In this document: positions 1 through 12,012 of the stretch, piece by piece
Numbering within the stretch: position 1 is the first letter of the stretch
Layout of the letters: each line of letters opens with the position of its first letter
Source: Diospyros lotus
Taxonomy: Eukaryota > Streptophyta > Magnoliopsida > Ericales > Ebenaceae
NCBI RefSeq assembly: GCF_014633365.1
Contig: NC_068350.1
Span: forward strand, 9,153,922-9,217,921
Reading direction: 5' to 3'
DNA: 64,000 bases
Notes under the pieces: generated by a model
What the model was told of the DNA's origin: nothing
Database searches by the model: none
Seen by the model: the letters and a program-made list of their open reading frames with translations, nothing else
Program-made: the position numbers and the translations under genes

Positions 1-104
1 CGTGTGTTGATCGGCTATGGATACATAGGGGTTGCACATTGATTAAAATACTTTAATTTCTATTTAAAACATTTGATGAGATGGGGATGCACAAATATCG
101 TGAC

Positions 105-316
105 CCAAGAATCTATTATGTGAGGCAATCGATATTCAACTGTGCAGACTTGTCATCGTGATGGTATGATTTAACTATGTTCAATTGCCAAGAAACTATT
201 ATGTGAGGTATATTGGACTGGGAGCCGAAACAAAATATTTGGGCCGTACATAAGATGTACTGGACAAGCGTTGTCCACTTATTGAATTTATTATTCCAAG
301 AATCTATTATGTGAGG
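105..316 (+). repeat. Three dispersed copies of a 21-bp leader motif
   Basis: A 21-bp motif beginning CCAAGAA and ending TTATGTGAGG occurs at 105-125, 188-208 and 296-316 (83 and 108 bp apart). Copies 1 and 3 are identical; copy 2 has one change (A for T in AATC). All are in the same orientation in the copia leader, upstream of gag. The intervening sequences are not obviously alike, so this is not a simple tandem repeat. Its function is unknown; a leader RNA signal (packaging, structure) is an inference. Confidence 0.8.
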
Positions 317-505
317 AGTAATAAAATTAATAAGAATCCAAATACCCACTAGAATTCATGCCAATGTGAATTTGCTTTTTCCTTTAAATGGGAGTAAGGA
401 ATTTGAAAAACTCAGTGAGAGGTACTGTTTGATTTAAAGACCAAAATCAGATAGTTAAGAAAACAAGATATCTAATAATCTACTTATTTTCTGCAGATAT
501 ATCAA

Positions 506-3500
506 ATGGCTTCACTAAATGCACTTTCTAAATTTGTTGACGCAAACCGGCTAACTGGACCAAATTTCAACGACTGGCTTCTAAATTTGAAATTGATTAC
601 AAACTTGGAAAAAATCACATATATCTTGGAAACGCCTATCCCTGAGCCAACTGTTGAACATATTACTCAGGAGGAACAAGATACACTCAATAAGTGGCAA
701 GATGATGATCTTGTTGCTAAGAGTTACATCTTGCTTACTATGAGTCAAGAGTTACAGCGGCAGCATAATAAGATGCCAAATGCGTATTCGATTATTGCTC
801 GTTTACAAGAGTTGTATGGTGAGCGAAGTCGAAGTGCTAGATATGAGATATCTAAATCAATCTTTCGAGCAAAGATGTCTGCTGGAGGATCAGTTGAAGG
901 CCATGTTCTCAAAATGATCTCCTAGATGGATAAACTGAATGAATTAGATGCTCCAATGCATCAATATCTTCAAATAGATGCAATTCTTCAGTCTTTGCCA
1001 GATTCGTATGGGGGTTTTATTTCAAACTTCTATATGAACAAGATTGAGTGTACCCCGGCGGAACTTATGAATATGCTAATAACGGCCCAGGGTACCATGA
1101 AAACAGGCACTGTGATGGCTGTGTCCTCTACTAGTAAGACTAGAAAGGGGAAAGGTAAAAAGAAGGCCACCCAAGCAACTAAAGTGATTGAAAAGAAGAA
1201 GGGAAAAACTGTTGCCAAAGGAAAATGTTTCCATTGTGGCAAAGAGGGACATTGGAAAAGGAACTGTAAAGATTACCTTAGTTCCTTGAAGAAGGAAGCG
1301 ACAGGTATGATGGTAGTTCATGAGTATTTTTCCATTGCTTACTCTTCTACTTTATGGATTCTAGATTCTGGAGCGACAACTCATGTTTGTGCATCTATAC
1401 AGGATCTGGAACAAAGTAGAAGGCTTGCAGATAATGAGATTGTGCTAAAGGTAGCAAATGGGGCAAGAGTTGCAGCCACAGCTATCGGCACTGTATCTTT
1501 AATTTTATCACATGAACATAGTTTAATTTTAAACAATTGTTTATGTGTACCTGGAGCTTTTAAGAACATTATTTCTATTCCTGTATTGGTGAAAGAAAAT
1601 TATGAATTTTCTTTTAAGAATAATGTTTGTGAAATTTATTTTAGAAATAAATTGATTGCTACTGGTAATTTTGTCAATAGTCTTTACATTTTGAATGTGA
1701 CTGTTGATAATAGTGAGCATCTGCATGTATCAAATAATAATAAGAGACCACGTGATAACCCAAATTCTAAAATTCTGTGGCATTACAGATTGGGTCATAT
1801 AGGGGATGACAGAATCACTAAGTTGGAGAAAGATGGGCTTTTGGGTCCATTAGGTTCTGAACCATATCCAACTTGTGAATCTTGTATCCTTGGAAAGATG
1901 ACCAAATTGCCTTTTACTGGGCAAGGTATAAGGGTCACAGAATTGTTAGGATTTATACATTCGGATGTGTGTGGGCCTATTAATGTAATAGCCCGAGGAG
2001 GTTATCAATACTTTATAACTTTTACAGATGATATGTCTAGATATGGATATGTTTATCTCATGAGACATAAATCTGAATCTTTTGAAATGTTCAAAGATTT
2101 TAAAGCTGAAGTAGAAAATCAAACTGGTAAAAAGATAAAGGCCTTACGATCAGATCGTGGAGGCGAGTATCTTAGTAACGAGTTTGAAGATTTTCTTAAA
2201 GTCTCAGGTATTATTTCACAACGGACCCCACCAGGAACGCCTCAACTGAATGGAGTTTCAGAAAGGAGGAATCGGACTTTATTAGATATGGTCCGAAGTA
2301 TGTTAAGTTGTACAGACTTACCTTTGTTTCTATGGGGACACGCCCTTCTTACTGCAATATATATCTTAAACAGAGTTTCTTCCAAGTCAGTTCCTACAAC
2401 ACCACATGAGATATGGTTTGATAGGAAGCCCAGTCTTAAGCATGTTAAGATTTGGGGATGTACAGCTTTTGTGAAAAAGCTTAAATCAGAGAAACTTGAG
2501 ACACGATCTTTAAAGGGTAGTTTTGTGGGTTATCCTAAAGATACCTTAGGATATGAGTTCTATATTCCTGAACTGCAACAAGTAGTTGTAAGCAGGAATG
2601 CCATTTTTCTTGAAAAATAGTTTATTCAAGAAAGAGGCAATGAAAGGAAAATAGAACTTGGTGAAGGGTTCACCGAGCCTGAAACTATGCCACGAGATGT
2701 CCAAGTACCAATTGAGGAGCCAGGGTCGAGTGTTGCACGTCCCATTAGAAGAAGTGAGAGGATACCCCATCAACCTGAGAGATATGGTTTTCTAAATGAA
2801 CAAGAGTTGTTCCTTGTAGGAGACAATGATCACTCAGATGATCCTACCACTTACCAAGAGGCGATATCAGATATCGACTCGAAAAGATGGCTAGAAGCCA
2901 TGAAATCTGAAATGGATTCCATGTATGAGAACCAAGTCTGGACTCTTGTAGATCCACCAGAAGGTATAGTACCTATTGGATGTAAATGGGTCTTCAAGAA
3001 GAAGATAGGTTCAGATGGAAAGGTAGAGACCTATAAAGCAAGACTTGTGGCAAAAGGTTATCGACAAAGACAAGGGATTGACTATGAAGAAACCTTTTCT
3101 CCAGTCGTCATGCTTAAATCCATTAGAATTTTACTAGCCATTGCTGCTCATTATGACTATGAGATTTGGCAAATGGATGTGAAAACAGCCTTCTTAAATG
3201 GTTACATAGATCAGGAAATCTATATGGAACAACCTGAAGGCTTCACACCTAAAGTTAACGCAGGGAAGGTATGCAAGCTTAAGAGATCCATTTATGGTCT
3301 TAAGCAAGCATCCAGAAGTTGGAACATTCGTTTTGATGATGAAGTCAAATCGTTTGGTTTCATACAAAACGTTGATGAACCCTGTGTTTATAAAAAGGCT
3401 AGTGGGAGTGCAGTAGCATTTTTGGTCTTATATGTAGATGATATCTTACTCATTGGGAATGATGTAGGGTTGTTGTCAGAAATAAAGGTCTGGTTGTCAA

Positions 3501-4415
3501 GTAAGTTCTCCATGAAAGATTTGGGAGAAGCAGCCTATATTCTCGGTATACGGATCTATAGAGATAGAACCAAGAGATTGATAAGACTCTCCCAAAATAA
3601 GTACATAGAAAGAGTGTTGAAGAGGTTCAACATGGAAGATTCCAAAAGAGGACTGTTGCCCTTTAGACATGGAATCCACCTCTCTCGTGATATGTGCCCC
3701 AAGACACAAGAAGAGAGAGAACGCATGTCTAGGATTCCTTATGCTTCAGCAATAGGAAGCCTAATGTATTCAATGCTATGTACTAGGCCTGATATTGCTC
3801 ATGCTGTAAGTGTTACAAGCAGATATCAGTCTAATCCAGGTGAGCAACACTGGATTGCCGTTAAGAATATCCTTAAATATTTGAAAAAGAACTAAGGATT
3901 TGATCCTTACTTATGGTGAAGGAGAACTGAAAGTGGAGGGTTACACAGATTCTGATTTTCAATCAGATGATGATAGAAAGTCTATCTCTGGATATGTGTT
4001 TACCTACAACGGAGGAGTATTCAGTTGGAAGAATTCCAAACAGGATACGACTACCGATTCTACAACAGAAGCTGAGTATATTGCAGCATCGGATGCTGCA
4101 AAGGAAGCAGTCTGGGTCAAAAAGTTTGTGACAGAACTTGGAGTGGTTCCTTCTATAAAGTCTGTCGTCCCCTTGTTTTGCGACAACAATGGAGCCATAG
4201 CGCAAGCTAAGGAACCGAGGTCTCACCAGAAGTCCAAACATATTGAAAGACGCTTCCATCTCATTAGAGAGATCATTGGTAGAGGAGATGTCAATGTGCA
4301 GAGAATAGATACATCAGAGAATGCAGCAGATCCACTGACTAAGGCCATGAACCAGAAGCAACTAGATTTTCATCTAGATAGGTGGGGTATGAGATACCAC
4401 ACTGAATGGTCTTAG
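506..4415 (+). pseudogene. Copia Gag-Pol polyprotein with two stops and one frameshift
   Basis: Encodes the copia polyprotein. Gag is at 506-1270 and its zinc knuckle has [14 protein letters not shown] (near 1227). The protease active site is [10 protein letters not shown] (near 1360). Integrase shows the HHCC finger (HYRLGH, CESC) and DDE core residues including SDRGGEY. Reverse transcriptase shows the YVDD motif (LYVDDILLIG, near 3430). RNase H lies at 3900-4415 with TDSDFQSD and the final DPLTKAM. Three lesions break it: a TAG at 923-925 in Gag, a TAG at 2618-2620 after integrase, and one extra base near 3892 that ends the RT frame just before RNase H. Elsewhere the frame is open. It was annotated from the first Met of Gag. 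The element cannot make an intact polyprotein as read, unless these are sequencing errors. Confidence 0.92.
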
Positions 4416-4429
4416 TGCTAGTGGGAGAT

Positions 4430-6083
4430 TGTTAGATATGAGCCCTAAAGACCAGTTCCAGTGACACAAAGGGACTCGATCTTGTAATTCTTTAAATATT
4501 ATTTAAATGGCAAGTTTATGTTTTTATTTAAATTGCAATATGGTTTAAATTATAAAACATATATCCATTAGTATAATAAGAAGTGGATACCATTCTTAAG
4601 TGTTAAGAATACGAGTTACGGATAATCCACAATTTATTATACTATAAACATGTTCCTGGCCATAGAATTCCTATCATGGATGATAGCAACTCGTAAAGGC
4701 CAGCACATTGTCTTCCTCCTTGTTTCAGTATGAGATACTGAAAGATAAGGTTGGTGAGTCTCGTGCCATTCTGTATGAGCTATAGAAGGAAGATAAGTGG
4801 GTGCTCGTTACAAGAACGAGTTCACTGAACGGGACTGTTAACATTAAATCACATGGGTTATTTCTCACGGGTCAATGATTTAATGTTAGCTGCGATTTTA
4901 CAACTAGTCCTTAGACCTGAGATGACATGGATATCTGTGTATTGGTGGATTAGGATATCAACGATATCATGTGATTGTTCTAATCAAGGATAATCATACG
5001 TATCTATGTGCCTGATTCAGTGATACATGAGGTATGTGTGCATTAGACATGGAATCTATCACCTCGAGATTTATGAGGAAGATATCCTATGCGATCCAGT
5101 AATCACTTGACGATAAATCCTTGGCCGAGGTAATATGACGATGGAATTTGTTCCATACGGGTTGTGTCATAATTTGTCAAGATTGATTTTGGATTTGGTC
5201 ATATGACGAGATTAAGAGATTCGACCTACTGACCATGATCTCATATCTTGTCGGGATATAGGATGATAGAAGGACCGTATTATATGGTAACGTAGTAAAA
5301 GGTTCACAATACCCGCTTCACAATAAATTGGGTAATCATGATATATTGCTAGATGTCACTCATGATTTACGAGAATTAATTGTTGATTATTCTTGTTGCC
5401 AATTTATTTGTGGACCCAGAAAGTCCCACCCAAAAAGAAATTACTTTCAAAGAGAAAATAAATAAATTAGTAATTTTATAATTACTACTTATAGTGCATT
5501 TATTTATTGGATAAATAAGAATAATTAAATAATTATATTATGAATGTAATTATTTAATCATAGATTGGGTTGGGCCTTTTGCTAGTACATTAGGCTTGGC
5601 CCAATGGCACTATTGGATTCAAATAAATTCCATTGGATTGGGCTTGGTCCAATTGCATTAAATGGAATGGGCTTGAGAAGCCCAACCCATTTAATGAAGA
5701 ATAGTTTTTAATTGGAACTATAAATAGCTCCAAACTCTTATTTTCTCTAATAAGTGTCTTCTTGATTCACTTGAATGTAGAGAGAATTTTGGAGAAGTGT
5801 TCTTGAATCCAAGAGGTAAGTTAGAAATTTTGTGAAAAATTTCTTCTACTTATCTTCTCTCTTTGATATTCTTGAATAGAAGTGATTTCGGGTGGACCGA
5901 CTCGGCATCCTACACTTGGAGGATTATACGGCGGGAAATCTAACGGTGAAATAAGATTTCATTAAAGAGGTATTTTTCGTTTATGCCTTCGTTTTATTAA
6001 ACCATAATTTCTGAAAAACGGGATACCTCCAAATTAAATTTTAATTTCCGCTGCGCATATGATAAGATCTATATATCTCAACA
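4430..6083 (+). repeat. 3' LTR of the copia element (1654 bp)
   Basis: Starts TGTTAGATATG directly after a purine tract (AGTGGGAGAT) and ends CTCAACA, giving the TG...CA termini of LTRs. A TATA-like TATAAATA is at 5719-5726 in the expected promoter part. No coding sequence is visible. Without the 5' LTR its age cannot be estimated from LTR divergence. Confidence 0.85.
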
Positions 6084-9000
6084 GTATCTCATAAACAACA
6101 AACCCCTCTTGAAACCTGAGGCAAGATAGAGCTCATCCCTTAAGGTCTCATTCCTACATGAAAAAAAAAAAAAAAATCGTTCTTCGAGGGGATAGCACAA
6201 AGACCTGACAAGGAGGATAATTTCTCCAAACAAGACTTCAAGATGTTAATAGATGAGAGGTCCCCAGGAAAGAACAAATCATTTATGAACATGAGCATCA
6301 CCATCATCATTTTCTCACACTTCCAGTGAAACTAAAAATCAGTAAACTAGGAATATCAATGCATAAGGTGAACCTGCATGACTAGAACAAAAAGACATGG
6401 TGATAGACTGTCCCTTGCCTTAAACCTCAACCTCTAAGAAAAAAGCTATGCAACTACCCATTAATCTTAACAGAATAACGGAGAGTCATAATGCACTCCT
6501 TGACCCAACCACAGAATTAAGTGGGGAAATTCATCAAATAGAGTACCGTAAAAAGAAAGTCCCACTGCACAAAATTGTTGACCTTGTGAGGCCTACTTTC
6601 ATGGCACATTAAGGGGGGCCCTTGTGGAGATGGTGCTGGTGGACTAACTCCTCTGCCAGCAAGACATTATCTCCAATTGACCTACCTAGCACAAAAGCCT
6701 AGGACTCATCCACCAACCCTAGAAGCACCATTTTAAGCTGGTTTGTCAAAATATTGGTAATAACCTTATGTAAGACATTACTACAAGAAATCGACTAAAA
6801 CTGGCTAGGCGACTCCAAGTGGGGGACTTTGGGGATGAAACTAATGATGGTGGCATTGACCTTTCTCAACAGATGACTCGTGGAAAAAAAAAACTTTGAA
6901 CCGTCTCCACCACATCAGAACCCACTATTTCCCACGCCTTTCTGAAGAATTTAATAGTAAATCTACCAAGCCCAAGTGCTTTGTCATCACCCATACTGAA
7001 TAATAATTCCTTGACCTCTTCAAGGGTTACTATAGCGATAAGCCTCATTTACTAATCTTGAGTCAACTGCCTATCCACAATGGGAGCAACCTCTCCAAGA
7101 TGAAAACTTGTCACATGAGCACTATATCCCTAAAGCTATTGATAGTAGGACGCAATGATGCCCACCACCTCCTCACTAGAATCCGCTATTGAACCATCCA
7201 TCCGTTGCATGCTAAGGACATTATGGTTATTACGATAGGCCATCATGGTTTGGAAAAAGTATTAGGAACACTGGTCTTCTTCTGCCCACCACTTGACTCA
7301 CACTCAAAGATGAAAGAAATCAAACTCTTGAGATAAGGCAACCGAATATTCCCTGCTCAACTTTAGCTTTCTCTGACAGAAAGTAGAATCTTGAGGGTCA
7401 TCAAGAAAGCACAATTGCACATGAGCCAATCGAGCTTTAAGGTCCACAACTCTATCTGTTACATCACCTCTAAAGCTATTGAGAAGCTTCATGACAATTT
7501 TCATCGCCTTGAGCTTCCTCACCAACCAAAACATAGGGTACCCATTCACCCTCATATCCCAACTAGCAGCCACTTTGCTTAAAAACAAAGGATGATCTGC
7601 CAAGTGGTTCAGAAAACAAAAGGAGGCCCTATCATCTCTAAAACACTCAAGCAGGCTAACTACAACATGACTATGATCAGAAATTATCGCTTACATAAAT
7701 AAAGCCTTGCTATGAGGATACTTAGAAAGCCATCCATCATTAACAAGTGCTCTATCTAGCTTGTGGAAAATGCAATTCTCCCCTAATCGTTTATTATTCC
7801 AAGTTAGGGTAGGACAACTGTAGACCAAGTCCTGAAGTTGAACACTGGATAAGAAGAGATTAAACCTGTGCATACCTAGAGTAAAAGAGGTGTTGCTACC
7901 TCGCATCTTTGAGACATGTTAGCAGACATTAAAATCACCCAAGGAGCCATGGGTCACCATACACTAACAAACCCATGCTCCTAAGGGAAGTCCAAGGCCT
8001 ATCTTAGCTCATTTTCTCATTCTTTGCATATAAATATGTTAAGAAGAAATGGGAAGGGAGAAGAGGGCTCAAAACTTGGAAATGAAAAATTGATCAGACT
8101 TGCTTAAGCAAACTAGATTGACTGTGAAATGGTCATGTCCTATCCAAATACGAACATCTTCACAATAATCATTATCATGGACCCATTCCCAAAATGGCAT
8201 AATCAAACGAGAAATATCTCTCGCATGATTCTCCTAAACGCTAGTTTCTAGGAGCGCCACTAGAGATAACTTGTTTTAAGCAATGAGATGAAGCACCTCT
8301 CACTGCTTAGGGGCTTGATTTAGCCTCTTCATGTTCCATGATATGACCTATATCATGGGACATCCTAAAGCTTTGGGTCCGAGCTCTTTGAACCCTTATT
8401 ATTCCTCGCTCAATCACATTTTTTCTTTCTCTCCCATTTTAATTTTGATTTTGATTTGGACTTATTCAACACCTCCCCCAAGCTAACACCATCTGACCTA
8501 TCAATCTTAGAGTACTCCCCCCATTCAACGTCCATACTACTCTCTCATTCAATTTCCATGCCCCCTGGGGACAAGAAGTCCAACCCTATACCTTGTACAA
8601 TTCCCTTTGAAATGAGAAAACCCATCTCCCTAGGGAAAGGAATGTCCACATCTTCCTCAGCTAGTGTGCAAAATCTGTTTGCTATCAAAGCATCCACATC
8701 CCTAGGATTATATGGAATGTTCTAAATCACACATTCAAAATTATCCAATATAGGGATAAAGCCCGACTCCTTCTTAGATTGTCTCGAGGATTGACGTACC
8801 TCATCCCCTCTAAGAGTCATAACCTATTTCCCTTTATTACCCATTTTTTTAACATATCTTTTCTTCACTTCACCCTTACCCACCTTGTTATTAGTTTTAG
8901 GTTGAACATATTGAAAACTATTAGGGACTTGGCTAGGTTGATGGGGCCACTAAGACGATTGATTACCGAAAACCTTGTAATGGGTGCAAATAGAAGGCAC

Positions 9001-9350
9001 CAATTGGTACTCAACATCCATTTTAACAATTCTAGGTTCACCAATGCATTCATCTAACCATAGATTAATAAATTGGAAAAGTAGAGTACACATCCATTTC
9101 TATACACACACAGGAAAAACCTAAATGAGACATATCCTCAGTCGTTGGCTCAACATGGATGGGCCTTCCCAAGCATTGGTCACAATGAAAATTGCGCTCT
9201 CATAATAAAGAATATGTGTTACTAGAGACAAAGGAATTAATAGATCAGCACAAGACAACAGGTTGCGGACCTTCAAAATTGAACGACTTCTAAATGTCAT
9301 AGGTAATGGTGACTCTAATATCTCCCCCCAATAATACCAATAACACTTGC
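6084..9350 (-). mobile_element. Degenerate L1-type LINE (ORF1, endonuclease, reverse transcriptase)
   Basis: Read on the minus strand. About 9300-8800 resembles the DUF4283/zinc-knuckle ORF1 of plant L1 elements (DVEYQLVPSICTHYKVFG near 9010, with the knuckle cysteines partly lost). About 8370-7690 is the AP endonuclease (WNMKRLNQ start, LSLVALLET, then TLTWNNKRLGE and KLDRALVNDGW). About 7600-6100 is the linker and reverse transcriptase, with EEVKELLFSMGDDKALG near 7020 and a QGVH/VLGRSIGDNVLL block near 6690. Stops and frameshifts are frequent, so nothing is translatable. The 3' end is cut by the copia insertion at 6083/6084, and the rest should lie left of the window. A+T-rich runs at 6163 and 9352 are not a tail in the right orientation. 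Confidence 0.82.
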
Positions 9351-9611
9351 AAAAAAAAAAAAAAAATAGAGAGCAACATTAATTGATAATGCATGTCAGT
9401 CATGCAACAATTCCTAGGAATGACTGCATTAGATGAAAATTTCTACCACAGTATAGAGCTTGACCAAGATGGTGTTAGTCAGAGTATGTTCTAGGCGGAT
9501 GGGATAGCGAGGGAAATGTATAAGTATTTCGGTGATGTTGTGGTTTTTGACGTGACATATCGTACTAATCAATTCCTTCTACCATTTGCACCATTCACTA
9601 GCATGAACCAT

Positions 9612-12012
9612 TGTAATATCCCATGTTTAGATAAAATTGCCACTTAATTTTAATAAGTTTAGAATACCGAAAAATTGATTTTATAGCAATTTCAGGTACC
9701 GAATCAACTGCAGGGAATGCCTCGGAGTGAAATTGTCTAAGGAAAAGTATATAGTCTCGATGAGCGTATCGAGTTGGGATTTATGGAGTCGAAAAAAATC
9801 GGATCAGAAATAATTTTCGGTACAGCTAAAATACAACTGCTATTTAGACTGTAAAACCGAATCGTCGTATGAGGCTCCCGAAAAATCAACGAAACCCTAG
9901 GGGGGCCCTGGTTTTGCGTAACGAACAACCCTTCAGTAGTTTCAGAAGGAAACAACAGCCCGGTAAGGACATTGGGGCGAATCGTCATTTTTGACTAAGT
10001 TTTGAGTTATTAATTTTATATTTTTGGTATACGAATTAATTTGAGATTTGAGGTTTAAGGGCATAATTGTAATTAGGGAATTGCACAAGTATAATAGAGA
10101 TGAAATTCAGAATTTAATGTGTAATTTTCTTTAATTTAATGTGTAAAATATAGTATAAAATATATATATATAGAATGCGTGCGTGCTGTGTGCCATGCCC
10201 TGCAAATCCATCTCATGCCCTGTGAATTAGCCATCCGCGATTTGCGCAAATCAGCCATGCGTCTGCAATCGAAGCTCACCTTTGCAAAGTTTGGAAGATC
10301 TTGCACGCCAAATTGAGTAATGCCCAAGCCACGTTTACCTATAAATGGGCAGCAATCTTGGCCGAATGGAAGCAGAGATCCAAGAGGTAGGAAGAGAGAG
10401 ATCGGGAGGGAAGGAAGAAGAGAAGGGGAGCAATGGCCGAGAGTTGCAGCATGGCCGAAAGCAGCTTGCGAGCTCGAGAGAGATAGAAGAGGGTTTGGGA
10501 AGTGGCTGGAAGAAGAGAAGCCGCGGCCATGGCCGCGTGCTCCAGCAAGCTGCCGCGAACAGAAGGCCACGACCCTGGCCGTGTTCGGCCAGCAGCAGCC
10601 AAGTCGAAGGCTGACGGGGGCATGGGCGACGGCCAGCGAGGCTGAAGAAGCTGGTGCGCCAGAGTGGGCGGCCGAAAATCTCGACAGTGGCTAGTTCGAT
10701 CGGCCATGGCCAATGCGCAGCCAGCAGGTGCAAGCGCGGCAGTGGCCGCGACGGAATAGGCCGTGATGGTGGCCGGCACGGAGGCGACCAGGAGGCCGAG
10801 ATGGCCGGCGGCGTAAGCGCTGGGAGGCGCTGGCAGTGGTGGCGGCCGCGGGAAGGAGAAGAAGCAGAGGCTGTTCGCGCATAAGGGAGAGAAGAAAAGG
10901 AGGAGAAGAAGAAGAAGAGAAGGAAGAAGAAGAAAAGAAGAAGAAGAAGAAAAAAAAAAGAAAAGAAAAAGAAAAAGAAGAAAAGAAATAGAAAAGAAAA
11001 GAAAAGAAAATAAGAAATGATGAGGGAAAATCCTAAAAAATTCCCAAAAAATAGGAAATTTTGTTTCGGTAATATCCTGGAGATTTTGGCGAGAAAAACG
11101 GTTTGGGCACGCATTTCGGGAATATGGCACGCATATCGAGGAAATCGGAGATGCTGAGTTAAGGATACTTTGAGGCTAGAGTTGAAAAGATTGGTGCAAA
11201 TTTTGAGATTGGCACGCAAATCGAGGCGATGCACGAGACAAGACACGAAGATCGAGGTAGCCCGATAAGCTTGAGAAGGTAAGTGGTACTCCCTAATTAA
11301 AGTTAGTTTTATGGAAAATGCTTGGTTTATGTTCCTCGAAAATGTTTACATCATATTGACATGTCCTGATATGTATCCAACACGTAGACTGCATCCATGA
11401 CATGACTATGAAATGCATAAATACACGTTGATATCATTGATCACTCGCATTTGAGGCCGTGGGGAGTACGAACTAGCACCGTTACTTTACCAAGGGTGCA
11501 CCCATACACCTCGGCTTCGAAAGAAGGGGGCCGCTAAAATGGTAGGTAGCATAAGGGGTGCAGTTGACACCTACGAGGTAAGACATTGCATACACACATG
11601 ACATAGCATTATGTACCCTTACTTAGATGATTCATCATCTAACTTGGGTTTTGCCCCTGGAATATTCAAACGTTCCAGGTGGAGATTGTAGCAGATTCAA
11701 GGATAAATGAGGTATGAAACGGCACTTAGCAGAGTGCATGAAGAATGAAATATATGTAGCTCATGTATTCTGAATGTTTTGAGAAATGTTGAAGATGTAA
11801 GATTTGATTTATGATCAACGTTAAGATATCAGGTTTCGATCTTTGCTTCCGCATTTGATGTATATAGTGATTCTCTTACGAGAAAAATGATTGGGAATTC
11901 TGGGACAGATTCGAGGTATGATGTGGTTTAGTTTTAGCATTTGAAAGAAAAAAAAATTATTGTTTCGAAATTGTCCCAATTTATAACGGGCTCGAGAAAA
12001 TGGAGCATTACA
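9612..12012. mobile_element. Solo LTR, 2401 bp, with exact 5-bp target duplication ACCAT
   Basis: Begins TGTAATATCC and ends GCATTACA. It is flanked by ACCAT at 9607-9611 and ACCAT at 12013-12017. Removing it joins the transposase-like frame on either side, which proves insertion. No gag or pol is present. TATA-like A/T sequence lies at 10150-10175, a GC-rich block at 10330-10870, and a GAA-rich purine tract at 10880-11010. The segment near 11640-11690 (GGTTTTGCCCCTGGAATATT) resembles the downstream part of chromovirus-type Ty3/gypsy LTRs; that family call is from memory and moderate. Open frames through the GC-rich block have no recognisable product and are probably chance. Confidence 0.88.
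10192..11245. repeat. Iterated ~20-bp phrases inside the first solo LTR
   Basis: Two clusters. At 10194, 10214, 10231 and 10255 variants of CATGCCCTG..AAT recur about every 17-24 bp. At 11106, 11126, 11192 and 11211 variants of GGCACGCATWTCGAGG recur with steps of 20, 66 and 19 bp. The copies are diverged but the spacing near 20 bp is regular. Function unknown. Confidence 0.55.

Larger units (their letters stand above)
1..6083 (+). mobile_element. Ty1/copia LTR retrotransposon, 5'-truncated by the window edge
   Basis: The window opens inside the untranslated leader of a copia element; the 5' LTR and primer-binding site lie outside it. Order seen: leader (1-505), gag, protease, integrase, reverse transcriptase, RNase H (506-4415), a purine tract before 4430, and a 3' LTR (4430-6083). 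Integrase before reverse transcriptase is the copia order. The sequence after the LTR resumes a minus-strand LINE reverse transcriptase, so the copia element landed inside that LINE. The expected target duplication is GTATC (6084-6088), whose partner would lie left of the window. Coding damage is light (two stops, one frameshift), which suggests a fairly recent insertion. Confidence 0.93.

Noticed and set aside
6160..6176. A-run as the poly(A) tail of the LINE
   Set aside because: Wrong orientation for a minus-strand LINE and located inside its reverse transcriptase region.
10320..11246. Long open frames on both strands in the GC-rich block
   Set aside because: They lie inside a solo LTR with exact flanking duplications, overlap each other on both strands, and are dominated by low-complexity Arg/Pro/Ser or Phe/Leu runs from purine tracts.
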